From assembly GCF_900109045.1 (NCBI RefSeq), contig NZ_FNYL01000001.1, forward strand, positions 507,386-571,385: a DNA stretch of 64,000 bases, written 5' to 3'. Shown in pieces: positions 1-8,270 of this stretch. The notes under the pieces are model-generated. The model was given only the letters and a program-made list of their open reading frames with translations, had not been told where the DNA came from and ran no database searches. Source of the stretch: Dyadobacter sp. SG02. GTDB taxonomy: Bacteria > Bacteroidota > Bacteroidia > Cytophagales > Spirosomataceae. The first letter of the stretch is position 1; each line of letters opens with the position of its first letter. Made by a program: the position numbers and the translations under genes.

Positions 1-767
1 ACGCTCCCAAACTTTCGCATATATGCGGCAAAATCCGCCACATATTTCAGTTTGCTCCACTCTTCCTTTCCGCCATGATGCACCAACAGCATTAATACCT
101 GATATTCCCGCTGAAATGCATGAATGCTGGACCCCAGAAAGGTAAAATCTTCCTTATACTTTTCCCATTCACGGGAAGGAAACTCAAACAGGAGGCGGGG
201 ATAAGCAATGCGCCAGTGCGCTTCAAGAACCCACTGCATCGGCTTATCAGGAGGGCTCATCATAGGAATATGATAATCTGTCCTGAAAAAACTCTCACGG
301 GTTTTCGGGTTACCAAGCAGGTAACGCCGGTATTCATCCGCCACGTAGCCCCGTTCGGCCGTTAGCAGCTCATATGCTTTTGAAAACGAGCCTTCCGGAA
401 TCAGAATATCGATATCTCCAAACTCTCTCTGGCTAATGTTTCCGTAAAGCCAGTCCGCCCAAAGGCTTCCTTTGTATGCGTATGTGTCGATGCCATGGGA
501 TTTCAGGAGATTTGAAATATCTGCCAGTTCCCGCGCCGCTATCATATTCTCGAATGCAATTTGCTGGCAATCTTTACGAAGCATAGCCTGAAATTCGGGC
601 ATTATTCCCCTCTCGTTCAGGTAGGAAAGCAATTGCGGGCGGACCTGGTGGTATTCGGCTAACTTATAAAGTTCGTCGACATCGACCGGCCCGATATCGC
701 GGTCGTCCTGTGAACCGAGACATGCGTCCAGAATCAGTAAAAGTTCCGCGGAAGTTGTTTTAGCCAT
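1..767 (-). CDS. Nucleotidyltransferase family protein (NTP_transf_5-like), partial, lasso-type RiPP cassette
   Basis: The frame opens with ATG at 767 and stays open for 255 codons to the left edge, so the C-terminus is missing. Visible features are a KGS stretch near residue 108, then FGDIDILIP around residue 125, a G-x-D-x-D metal/NTP site typical of the NTP_transf_5 (PF14907) family, and an EAHWRI motif further on. Members of this family often sit in lasso-peptide and PqqD-linked gene clusters, where their exact substrate is mostly unknown. The gene starts 18 bases after the kinase gene stops, on the same strand, so it is very likely the fourth gene of the same operon. Nucleotidyl transfer to a peptide or small molecule is inferred from the family; the context points to RiPP tailoring. 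Confidence 0.8.
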   Translation of the reverse strand, partial: MAKTTSAELLLILDACLGSQDDRDIGPVDVDELYKLAEYHQVRPQLLSYLNERGIMPEFQAMLRKDCQQIAFENMIAARELADISNLLKSHGIDTYAYKGSLWADWLYGNISQREFGDIDILIPEGSFSKAYELLTAERGYVADEYRRYLLGNPKTRESFFRTDYHIPMMSPPDKPMQWVLEAHWRIAYPRLLFEFPSREWEKYKEDFTFLGSSIHAFQREYQVLMLLVHHGGKEEWSKLKYVADFAAYMRKFGS

Positions 768-785
768 TGGTCTCTGATCTCTTTA

Positions 786-1724
786 TCAAACACTGTCCTT
801 CACTACATCCTGTTCCGCGATTAATTGCTCACGAACGCTCGTCGCCACCCATTTTTCCAAATTATCAAACCCCTCCGGCCGCCTTTTTCGGAACAGTTCA
901 GCCGACCTGGCACATTGAAGACTTTGGAAAAAGTGTCTTTTAAGATTATCACCAGTCATAAGCTCGGTCGCCAATGGAAAATTGCGCAGCATTTCGCCTG
1001 GTACTTCGGCCACATTCATGGGTTGAATTGCCGGTTTGTTCCTCGCTTTATGCAGAAAAAACACCTTTTTTAATGGAACTGCCCGTGCCGAAAACTGCTC
1101 CCGGGGTTGGTAAGAAAACTTGTTTACGCCCTCGCTGACCGGTTCAAGTTCTGATTTGTTATAATGCAGACCGGTAACGGTATTTTCCCAGATTTTGAGC
1201 TGAGGATACGCCGGAATAATCACCGGATTCCCGGGTTCGTTGAAGGTGATGGCGGTGAGATCGTCGCTTAGTAACCTGCAACCCGCCTTGATAAATGCCG
1301 CCGCCGTCGTCGATTTTCCGGCCCCGGGCACGCCCATGAAGCACCAGGCCTCGTCGCCTACGGCCACCGAGCTGGCATGAAGCAGAAAATGTCCTCTTTG
1401 AAATAAAAGGAGGCCTAATGCCTCACTGACGGTAAACAGGCTGATAATATTGCCGTCCGATGTCGCGGGAGAAACCAGCAACTCACTACCGGCGGTAGCC
1501 CGGAAAGACGCCACGCCGGCCCAATCCAGATACAGCGCATGCTCGTCCTGCCCGAAAAATGCCTGAATCCCGCGACGGTAAATGGTCGTCGGGCGCATTG
1601 CGGGGAGATTTATAGCTCCTTGTCGGATGTAAACATCGGCTGTGAAATGCGGGTCGCCTTCGGCCAGTTCGGGCAGGGAAATTTCTGAATGAATAGAAAG
1701 CCCGAAGGCTGTGTAATGATGCAT
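786..1724 (-). CDS. HPr kinase/phosphorylase-like serine kinase of a lasso-type RiPP cassette
   Basis: 312 residues. A Walker A loop GVPGAGKST lies at residues 131-139, preceded by LLHAS (His116) and followed by LLSDDLTAI (151-159), the pattern of the HprK C-terminal kinase fold. The regulatory N-terminal domain of true HPr kinase is absent; the first 110 residues are family-specific. Such stand-alone HprK-like proteins occur in lasso-peptide clusters; the paeninodin kinase is known to phosphorylate the C-terminal serine of its precursor. The gene lies between the B2 protease-like gene (15-base gap) and the nucleotidyltransferase gene (18-base gap). The likely role is phosphorylation of a precursor peptide, inferred from context. 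It is not the HPr kinase of a PTS: no HPr or PTS gene is nearby. Confidence 0.85.
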   Translation of the reverse strand: MHHYTAFGLSIHSEISLPELAEGDPHFTADVYIRQGAINLPAMRPTTIYRRGIQAFFGQDEHALYLDWAGVASFRATAGSELLVSPATSDGNIISLFTVSEALGLLLFQRGHFLLHASSVAVGDEAWCFMGVPGAGKSTTAAAFIKAGCRLLSDDLTAITFNEPGNPVIIPAYPQLKIWENTVTGLHYNKSELEPVSEGVNKFSYQPREQFSARAVPLKKVFFLHKARNKPAIQPMNVAEVPGEMLRNFPLATELMTGDNLKRHFFQSLQCARSAELFRKRRPEGFDNLEKWVATSVREQLIAEQDVVKDSV

Positions 1725-1739
1725 GTGTGTAAAATTAAA

Positions 1740-2180
1740 TCATTCCCAAACCCAGAGGCGTTTGTAGGAAACGGTGTCGGGCCAGCGCCCGATAATGATA
1801 TTCCCGTTTTGCTCCACCCAGGCATGCGCCTCGAATTGCTTGGCGGGATTGATCTCAATACCTATTTCGAGGGTCAAAGCCGGTGTATTACGCAACAGGT
1901 ACTTGGTTGCGAGGGCGCGGGGCAGGCACAAAAGTTCAAACGGGAGCAAGTTGGCCGCCGTATCTACCGCCCAAACTGTTCGCTCCATTGTTTCCGGCAC
2001 GGCCTCCTGGACACGGCCCGGCCGACTAAGCCGGTGGTACCACTTTCTGAACAGCGAAAACGGAAGCAATATCAGCCCGGCTTTGATCCACAGCAGGCAC
2101 CATGCGGCCCGCAGGAAAATCCATTTTTCCGGACCGGACAAGCGCCGCCATTTCCCTATCAGCTTACCGATTTTGCCCAA
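1740..2180 (-). CDS. Lasso peptide biosynthesis B2-type protein (transglutaminase-like leader peptidase)
   Basis: 146 residues, the usual size for stand-alone B2 proteins. LLCLPRALA puts the probable catalytic Cys at residue 85, EAHAWVE the His at 119, and an Asp at 135 in RWPDT may complete a Cys-His-Asp triad. An N-terminal hydrophobic helix (about 24-44) is common in the family. B2 proteins cleave the leader peptide of lasso precursors once B1 has bound it. The only start I can find is a TTG at 2180, three bases after the stop of the PqqD-like gene, so the two are probably translationally coupled. The B1/B2 split with adjacent genes is the standard arrangement in lasso clusters. Confidence 0.85.
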   Translation of the reverse strand: MGKIGKLIGKWRRLSGPEKWIFLRAAWCLLWIKAGLILLPFSLFRKWYHRLSRPGRVQEAVPETMERTVWAVDTAANLLPFELLCLPRALATKYLLRNTPALTLEIGIEINPAKQFEAHAWVEQNGNIIIGRWPDTVSYKRLWVWE

Positions 2181-2183
2181 AAT

Positions 2184-2450
2184 CTATTTGATTATTTCAA
2201 CCAGTCTCTCGGAAATCAAATCCTTCAACAACCCGTCGATATCGGTTTTACAAGTATCGGGATCGACGTCATATTCACTGGTTACCACTTCACACAACGA
2301 TTCGATCGTTTGCGGCCCTTTCTCCAATGCGTCCCAGACCAGAACACCTACTTCATCCAGCCCGTAATATGCGCCTTTGCTGTGGTTGAGAATTACTGTT
2401 TCTCCTGCAACTTTGGACGAAATCTGTTCTGATGTAAGCTTGTATTTCAT
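2184..2450 (-). CDS. PqqD-like RiPP recognition protein (lasso B1 type)
   Basis: 88 residues, matching the PqqD/RRE family throughout: an ETVILNHSKGAYYGLDEVG core (17-35) that forms the winged-helix beta wing, then VWDALEKG and a C-terminal helix ending in LISERLVEI. These proteins bind the leader of a ribosomal peptide and present it to the maturation enzymes. It is the first gene of a minus-strand set with B2, the kinase and the nucleotidyltransferase. A clear Bacteroidota promoter sits just upstream (2495-2527) and there is no room for a precursor gene in front of it, so any precursor must lie to the left of the window or elsewhere. Confidence 0.85.
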   Translation of the reverse strand: MKYKLTSEQISSKVAGETVILNHSKGAYYGLDEVGVLVWDALEKGPQTIESLCEVVTSEYDVDPDTCKTDIDGLLKDLISERLVEIIK

Positions 2451-2494
2451 TCTGAAAATCTAAAACTGAAAATATAATGTGCAACCGATTTGTA

Positions 2495-2527
2495 CAAAGT
2501 TAGAAATTTTAATTACTCAATCTCAAA
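2495..2527 (-). promoter_or_regulatory. Promoter of the lasso-type cassette
   Basis: On the minus strand a perfect -7 element TAACTTTG (2495-2502) follows a -33 TTTG (2524-2527) after 21 bases, close to the Bacteroidota consensus TTTG-N19-TAnnTTTG. It starts in the last codons of the aldehyde dehydrogenase gene and would give a leader of about 40 bases before the PqqD-like gene. The cassette can therefore be transcribed independently of the lysine genes upstream. Confidence 0.6.
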
Positions 2528-4051
2528 CTTTATTCCCTGCGCCAACGGCAATGCCGTGCCGTAATTGATCGTATTAGTTTGGCGTCGCATATAGGCCTTC
2601 CACGCGTCCGAACCCGATTCGCGCCCGCCGCCTGTTTCCTTTTCGCCACCAAATGCGCCGCCGATCTCCGCACCGGAGGTACCTATATTCACATTGGCAA
2701 TGCCGCAATCGGAGCCTGTACAGGACAGAAACCGCTCCGCATCGCGCAGGTCGTTGGTGAAAATGGCCGACGAAAGCCCTTGCGGCACATCGTTTTGCAA
2801 AGCAATCGCCTCATCGGCGTCGCGGTAGCGGATCAGGTAAAGTATGGGCGCGAATGTTTCGTGCTGCACGATGCCCCAATGGTTCTCTACCTCCGCAATG
2901 CAAGGCGAAACGTAGCAGCCGGACACGGACGCATCGCCCTCCGGCACACCGGGTTCCACTACAAATGTACCTCCGGCCTGCCTGATCTGTTCTGCGGCAT
3001 TCAGGTACTGCGCTACGGCCTGTTTGTCGATCAAAGGCCCTACATGAATGGCCGGGTCCAGTGGGTTACCAATTTTCAACTGGCTGTATGCTTTTTTCAA
3101 ACGGCTTTTTACATCCTCAAATATGGATTCATGAACAATCAAACGGCGCGTCGAGGTGCACCGCTGCCCCGCCGTTCCTACCGCCCCGAAAACAATCGCC
3201 GGGATAGCCACTTTCAAATCGGCCGTCGGGGTTACGATGATTGCATTGTTTCCGCCCAGTTCGAGCAAGCTTTTACCTAATCTGCGCGCAACGGCCTCTC
3301 CCACCGAGCGGCCCATCGGAATGCTGCCGGTAGCCGATACCAATGCGACCCGCGGGTCATTCGCGAGCCATTCGCCCACGTCACGCCCGCCGGAAACTAT
3401 GCATGAAACGCCCTCCGGCACATGATTATCTTTTAAAACATCCTTTATAATATGCTGGCAGGCGATAGCCGTCAAAGGCGTTTTTTCCGAAGGCTTCCAT
3501 ACGCACACATTCCCGCATACCCACGCGATCATCGAATTCCACGACCATACCGCCACCGGAAAATTGAATGCGCTGATAATACCTACCACGCCCAGCGGGT
3601 GCCATTGCTCATACATGCGGTGCTGCGGGCGCTCGCTATGCATGGTAAGGCCGTACAATTGCCGCGAAAGCCCCACGGCGAAGTCGCAGATGTCGATCAT
3701 TTCCTGGACCTCCCCCAGCCCTTCCTGCAAACTTTTACCCATTTCATAACTGACAAGCGTACCCAGTTCCTGCTTAGACTCCCGCAGTTTCACGCCCATT
3801 TGCCGCACAATTTCGCCGCGTTTCGGCGCGGGTATGCTTCGCCATGTTTTGAAGGCGAGTGAAGCGGTTTCCACGGCGCGGTCATAATCTGCCCGGGCGC
3901 ATTGCGTTACAGATCCAATTTTCAGGCCATCTACCGGTGAAAACGATTCCAGCAATACCCCGCCGCCTTCCCATCCCGATTGCCCGGTTGTTACACCGTG
4001 ATTGACACCTGCGATGCCCAGCTTTTCAAGAATTACATCGATACCTTTCAT
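2513..4051 (-). CDS. ALDH7-type aldehyde dehydrogenase (alpha-aminoadipate-semialdehyde dehydrogenase, antiquitin-like)
   Basis: 512 residues. Residue-by-residue it resembles the ALDH7A1/antiquitin family: GIISAFNFPVAVW in the cofactor fold, general base Glu265 in LLELGGNN, nucleophile Cys298 in TAGQRCTSTRR, and the family end motif GGGRESGSDAWK. Members oxidise alpha-aminoadipate semialdehyde to aminoadipate with NAD+ in lysine breakdown. The gene begins 6 bases after the saccharopine dehydrogenase gene on the same strand. That enzyme yields this semialdehyde from saccharopine, so the pair forms consecutive steps of one pathway. This context makes the substrate assignment firmer than sequence alone. 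Confidence 0.9.
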   Translation of the reverse strand: MKGIDVILEKLGIAGVNHGVTTGQSGWEGGGVLLESFSPVDGLKIGSVTQCARADYDRAVETASLAFKTWRSIPAPKRGEIVRQMGVKLRESKQELGTLVSYEMGKSLQEGLGEVQEMIDICDFAVGLSRQLYGLTMHSERPQHRMYEQWHPLGVVGIISAFNFPVAVWSWNSMIAWVCGNVCVWKPSEKTPLTAIACQHIIKDVLKDNHVPEGVSCIVSGGRDVGEWLANDPRVALVSATGSIPMGRSVGEAVARRLGKSLLELGGNNAIIVTPTADLKVAIPAIVFGAVGTAGQRCTSTRRLIVHESIFEDVKSRLKKAYSQLKIGNPLDPAIHVGPLIDKQAVAQYLNAAEQIRQAGGTFVVEPGVPEGDASVSGCYVSPCIAEVENHWGIVQHETFAPILYLIRYRDADEAIALQNDVPQGLSSAIFTNDLRDAERFLSCTGSDCGIANVNIGTSGAEIGGAFGGEKETGGGRESGSDAWKAYMRRQTNTINYGTALPLAQGIKFEIE

Positions 4052-4057
4052 ACTTTC

Positions 4058-5119
4058 CTAGCCAATATTCTTAAAAAACTGCCCATTCATCGTCTTGAAA
4101 AAATCATCCAGCGCAATATCCTCCTGCCGGACAAACCCGCTTCCGGGCAGTACGCCATCGGCTACCATTTCCACCACCGACGCAATGGAAGCGGCCGTTG
4201 TCCACGAAATAGCACGCCAATGCTGCCCGTCGATCTGAATCGGATGGTAAGCCTGATAAAATTCCTCCCGTTCGAGGTGACTGCCTTTCCAGCCTTCCAC
4301 GACGGCATACACGTACACGACGTCCTGCTGCACGGGCGGTTTGGCCTCCGTCAGGATTTCCTCTACCAATGCACGCTTGTCTTTCAGGCAAAGCTCATAG
4401 AGCACGAAGCGCATCAGGTTACAATGGCCCGGGTAGCGGATGGTCTTATAATTCAATGTATCCACCTTTCCTTCCAGCGTTTCGCACATGGTCGCAAGCC
4501 CCCCGGAAGTGCTGAATGCTTCGAATTCCTGGCCTTCGATATTGATCATTTCAATGCCTTCGAGCGAGGGTACCATTTTACGAACGCCGTTGTGGATCAC
4601 CTCCGCGTCGTTCAGGTATTCGTTCACTACACCCGCGGGAGACCATGTGAACGAGTAGCCCATCTGCCCGTTCGGGTAGCGCGGCAATGCGCCTACACGA
4701 AGCTCGATGTCACGGATTTTGGTGAAACGTTTGGCCAAATCCATACCCACAATGCCGATAAAGCCTGGCGCCAGCCCGCATTGGGGTGCGAGTACGCTCC
4801 TGCTGTCTTTGGCCATTTCCCGGATGGCGGCTGTGGTAGGCACATCTTCGGTGAGGTCGAAATAATGGATACCGGCCTTGTGCGCGCGTTGCGCAATGGG
4901 CAGGTTGAGGTTATAAGGCATACAGGACACTACGGCATCGAAACCGGCCAGTACTTTGTCCAGGAATGCACCGTCGTTCACATCGCCGGCTACTACATTG
5001 AAGGGCAGTTGCACAGTCGGCTGGGCCTTATCGACCCCCGTTACCTGGAAACGTTTGCTCAGCAAAGTCGCGACGAGCGAGCCTACTTTTCCCAATCCAA
5101 TCACAAGTACTTTTTGCAT
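4058..5119 (-). CDS. Saccharopine dehydrogenase family protein (glutamate/semialdehyde-forming)
   Basis: 353 residues from the ATG at 5119; the open frame runs further upstream, but that part is not protein-like and MQKVLVIGLGKVG is a clean Rossmann start. It has an N-terminal NAD(P)-binding fold (GLGKVG, residues 6-11), a VSCMPYNLN segment and the saccharopine dehydrogenase C-terminal domain (FTWSPAGVVNEYL onward). It should oxidise saccharopine to glutamate and aminoadipate semialdehyde. It is the first gene of a two-gene operon with the ALDH7 gene. The lysine-ketoglutarate reductase that makes saccharopine is not seen here. A carboxynorspermidine-type substrate is less likely given the neighbour. 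Confidence 0.85.
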   Translation of the reverse strand: MQKVLVIGLGKVGSLVATLLSKRFQVTGVDKAQPTVQLPFNVVAGDVNDGAFLDKVLAGFDAVVSCMPYNLNLPIAQRAHKAGIHYFDLTEDVPTTAAIREMAKDSRSVLAPQCGLAPGFIGIVGMDLAKRFTKIRDIELRVGALPRYPNGQMGYSFTWSPAGVVNEYLNDAEVIHNGVRKMVPSLEGIEMINIEGQEFEAFSTSGGLATMCETLEGKVDTLNYKTIRYPGHCNLMRFVLYELCLKDKRALVEEILTEAKPPVQQDVVYVYAVVEGWKGSHLEREEFYQAYHPIQIDGQHWRAISWTTAASIASVVEMVADGVLPGSGFVRQEDIALDDFFKTMNGQFFKNIG

Positions 5120-5231
5120 GTATAGTTTTAAATGGTTTTTGTTGAAATTTTTGAAGCTATTTTGAAAGATAGAAAAAGAAATTGCAGTTTTTAAAAGTTG
5201 CATGTCATTTTTGTAGGACAAATCAGGCATT

Positions 5232-6446
5232 ATGACGATTACAATTGTGGGCGGCGGCGCTTCGGGTTTTATGGCGGCGATAACAGCTGCGGAGACGTTT
5301 CCGGACGCACATATTACCATTCTCGAAAAGAGCAGGACGGTGCTCAACAAGGTCCGCATTTCCGGCGGCGGAAGGTGCAACGTTACGCACCGGCCCCACG
5401 AGTTACGGCATTTTATCAAGAATTATCCGAGAGGCGAAAAGCTCCTCCGCAAGCTCCTGCCGCATTTCGATGCCGATTCTACGGTTGCCTGGTTTGAAAA
5501 AAGAGGGGTTCAACTCAAAACCGAAGCCGACGGCCGCATGTTTCCGGTCTCGGATTCATCCCATACCATTACCGAATGCCTGGTTAAAACTGCCAGAAAC
5601 CTCGGGATCGAGATCAGGACTGGTATTCATGTAGATTCTTTTGAAAAAACCGACGATGTATTTCATTTGAAGATCGTCAATGGCGAACCCATTCTAACCG
5701 ATCGCCTATTGATCGCAACCGGTGGCTATCCCAGAGCGGAAAGTTTTGACTGGTTGGAAGAACACCGGCACGGGATTGTACCGCCGCTACCATCCCTGTT
5801 TACATTCAATACGCCCGACAACTATCTGCTACCACTGGCCGGTGTTTCTGTGAAAGATGCTTTGGTCAAAATAGCAGGTACCAAACATGAATGGCGCGGG
5901 CCATTGCTGATCACCCATTGGGGTTTCAGCGGGCCGGCGGTGCTGAAACTCTCCGCCTGGGGCGCGCGTGACCTGGCTGAACAGGATTACCATTTTACGT
6001 GCCGTATTAACTGGCTACCTGAAATGAAAGAACAGGAAGTGCGGGATTTTCTTTTAGCCGAAAAAACCAATACAGGCAAACAGCAGATCGCTTCGCACGC
6101 CCGGTTCGGATTACCCTCGCGGCTTTGGAAGGCATTTACCGAAAAGGCGGAAATTCCCGACACATTGCGCTGGGGAGATGCAAGTCATAAAGTCCTTAAC
6201 CGGATGACCGAACTGCTTACCAATAGCCAGTACGAAGTGAACGGTAAAACCACTTTTAAAGAAGAATTCGTGACCTGCGGCGGCATTGCATTGGCCGATA
6301 TCGACCCTGACACATTGCAAAGCAGCTCCCTGCCCGGACTTTTCTTCGCAGGGGAAGTGATGGACGTCGACGGCATTACAGGCGGTTTCAACTTCCAGAA
6401 TGCCTGGACGACCGGTTACATCGTGGGGAAATACATCGGACTTTAA
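5232..6446 (+). CDS. NAD(P)/FAD-dependent oxidoreductase, HI0933/BaiN-like flavoprotein
   Basis: 404 residues. The N-terminus MTITIVGGGASGFMAA is a dinucleotide-binding GxGxxG fold, followed by the family signature KVRISGGGRCNVTH (about residues 39-52). A C-terminal GLFFAGEVMDVDGITGGFNFQNAW segment binds FAD. The family (YhiN, HI0933, BaiN) is widespread and its physiological substrate is mostly unknown; BaiN was linked to bile acid reduction in one gut species, which need not apply here. Transcribed away from the lysine operon; its end overlaps the end of uvrC by 4 bases. Confidence 0.85.
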   Translation: MTITIVGGGASGFMAAITAAETFPDAHITILEKSRTVLNKVRISGGGRCNVTHRPHELRHFIKNYPRGEKLLRKLLPHFDADSTVAWFEKRGVQLKTEADGRMFPVSDSSHTITECLVKTARNLGIEIRTGIHVDSFEKTDDVFHLKIVNGEPILTDRLLIATGGYPRAESFDWLEEHRHGIVPPLPSLFTFNTPDNYLLPLAGVSVKDALVKIAGTKHEWRGPLLITHWGFSGPAVLKLSAWGARDLAEQDYHFTCRINWLPEMKEQEVRDFLLAEKTNTGKQQIASHARFGLPSRLWKAFTEKAEIPDTLRWGDASHKVLNRMTELLTNSQYEVNGKTTFKEEFVTCGGIALADIDPDTLQSSSLPGLFFAGEVMDVDGITGGFNFQNAWTTGYIVGKYIGL

Positions 6447-8254
6447 TCGCCGGCCATTGTATCGAAATAGGCACGGACCTTCTTCGCCCGGTCGAGGCCG
6501 ATAAGGTCCGTCAGCGTTTCGACAGAGCTCTCGCGAATTGCGCGCACGGAGCCAAAATGCTTCAAAAGCTTCGTAGCCGTCACTTTCCCGACACCCACCA
6601 CACCTTCCAGCTCGCTCACCAGACTGGCCTTGCTGCGCTTGTCGCGGTGGAACGTGATCGCGAAACGGTGCGCCTCGTCGCGGATTTGCTGGATCAGTTT
6701 CAGGGATTCTGAGCGCTTGTCGATGTATAATGGCAGCGGATCTTCCGGGAAATAGATTTCTTCCAGCCTTTTGGCAATACCGATAATTGGTACCTGTCCG
6801 TAAATGCCGAGGCTTTTCAATGCATCGCAGGCTGCGCCCAACTGCCCCTTACCGCCGTCGACGACAATCAGATCAGGCAATGGCTGCTCTTCCGCTATCA
6901 GGCGCAGGTACCGGCGCGAAACGATCTCGTTCATGGACGCGAAGTCGTTCGGGCCTATGACAGTTTTGATATTAAAATGGCGATAATCTTTTTTCGACGG
7001 CTTTCCATCCTTGAAGCAAACCATCGACGCCACCGGATTGGTACCCTGGATGTTGGAGTTATCGAAGCATTCAATATGTCTTGGCAGTGTTTTGATCTGT
7101 AAATCGGCTTTAAGACGGATCAGTACGCGATCCTTTTTAGAAGTTGTGGCGGATGCTTCCACTTCGCGGCGTTCGGTCCTTTCCCTTCTGAAATACATCA
7201 CATTTTTCATGGACATATCCAGCAGCTTCTTCTTGTCGCCGATTTGCGGAACCGTCACTTCCAGCCGCATATCCAGGTCCGGTTTCAGATTCGAAATGAG
7301 TTCTTTTGCCTCCGAGCCGTACGTAGTGCGCATTTCCACGATCATCATCGCGAGGATTTCCATATCGCTTTCGTCGAGCTTTTTCTTGACCTCCAATGTC
7401 TGCGTCGCCACCATATACCCTTCCTTTATTTTCATAAAATTCAGGTAAGCAGCCTCCTCGTCGGACACGATCGTCAGCACATCGATATTACCAATGCGTG
7501 GGTTGATGACGGTAGCCTTACTCTGGAAGTTCGACAAATGCTCGATCTTCGTTTTCCAGGAATGGGCTCTCTCGAATGCCATTTGCTCGGCAGCTTCGAG
7601 CATTTTCTCCTTGAAATACTGCTGTGGCGACGTCAAGTTGCCCTTCAATATATTATGTACCTGCTCGATTTCTGCATCGTATTCGCCCTCTCCCTGCAAG
7701 CCTTCGCACGGGCCTTTGCAGTTGCCAATGTGGTATTCAAGGCAAACTTTGAATTTTTTAGCTTCGATATTCGATTTCGTCAGCGGCAGCTGGCACGAGC
7801 GGATCTGATACAATGCCTTGAACATGTCCAGCAAAGTATGCATGGAGCGCAAATTGGCGAACGGGCCGTAAAAAGTACCTTTGGTGCGGTCCATATTCCG
7901 CGTAGGGAACACACGCGGGAACGGTTCGTCGGTAACACAAATGAACGGGTAGGTCTTATCGTCTTTGAGCAGGATATTGAACTTGGGCTGCAACTGTTTG
8001 ATGAGTTGGTTTTCCAGCAGCAATGCATCCCATTCGCTCAAAACAATGGTAAATTCGATCCGGCGGATCTGGCTCACGAGCCGTCTGGTCTTACGGTCGT
8101 GCTGATTATTCTTTAAAAAATAGCTCGAAACCCGGTTGCGCAGGCTTTTTGCTTTCCCTACATATATTACCTCACCGGTTTCATCGAAATACCGGTACAC
8201 ACCGGGATCGAGAGGAATTTTGGCGAGTTCTTCTTTATAATTGAATTCAGACAT
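6443..8254 (-). CDS. uvrC: UvrABC system protein C (excinuclease subunit C)
   Basis: 603 residues, normal length. Domains in order: GIY-YIG nuclease at the N-terminus (DPGVYRYFDETGEVIYVGKAK, 17-37, 3' incision); a UvrB-binding (UVR) region around 195-240; the RNase H-like domain with ECFDNSNIQG and VDGGKGQL (5' incision, catalytic acidic residues); and C-terminal helix-hairpin-helix motifs (GVVGVGKVTATKLLKHFGS). It cuts DNA on both sides of a lesion in nucleotide excision repair with UvrA and UvrB. It follows the glycerate kinase gene by 16 bases on the same strand. Confidence 0.97.
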   Translation of the reverse strand: MSEFNYKEELAKIPLDPGVYRYFDETGEVIYVGKAKSLRNRVSSYFLKNNQHDRKTRRLVSQIRRIEFTIVLSEWDALLLENQLIKQLQPKFNILLKDDKTYPFICVTDEPFPRVFPTRNMDRTKGTFYGPFANLRSMHTLLDMFKALYQIRSCQLPLTKSNIEAKKFKVCLEYHIGNCKGPCEGLQGEGEYDAEIEQVHNILKGNLTSPQQYFKEKMLEAAEQMAFERAHSWKTKIEHLSNFQSKATVINPRIGNIDVLTIVSDEEAAYLNFMKIKEGYMVATQTLEVKKKLDESDMEILAMMIVEMRTTYGSEAKELISNLKPDLDMRLEVTVPQIGDKKKLLDMSMKNVMYFRRERTERREVEASATTSKKDRVLIRLKADLQIKTLPRHIECFDNSNIQGTNPVASMVCFKDGKPSKKDYRHFNIKTVIGPNDFASMNEIVSRRYLRLIAEEQPLPDLIVVDGGKGQLGAACDALKSLGIYGQVPIIGIAKRLEEIYFPEDPLPLYIDKRSESLKLIQQIRDEAHRFAITFHRDKRSKASLVSELEGVVGVGKVTATKLLKHFGSVRAIRESSVETLTDLIGLDRAKKVRAYFDTMAGD

Positions 8255-8270
8255 TGATTGAAATTTAGGA

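Noticed and set aside
786-1724. True HPr kinase (PTS regulation)
   Set aside because: The HprK N-terminal domain is absent, no PTS genes are present, and neighbours are RiPP maturation genes.
1689-2432. 247-codon open frame on the plus strand over the RiPP genes
   Set aside because: Opposite-strand shadow of B1 and B2, with composition unlike a protein; both minus-strand genes have clear family motifs.
3980-5125. 381-codon plus-strand frame
   Set aside because: Antisense shadow of saccharopine dehydrogenase; high His/Arg/Phe content typical of reversed genes.
5120-5419. 100-codon N-terminal extension of saccharopine dehydrogenase
   Set aside because: Overlaps the flavoprotein gene and is not protein-like; the Rossmann motif starts at the ATG at 5119.
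7244-8116. 290-codon plus-strand frame
   Set aside because: Antisense shadow of uvrC, no protein features.
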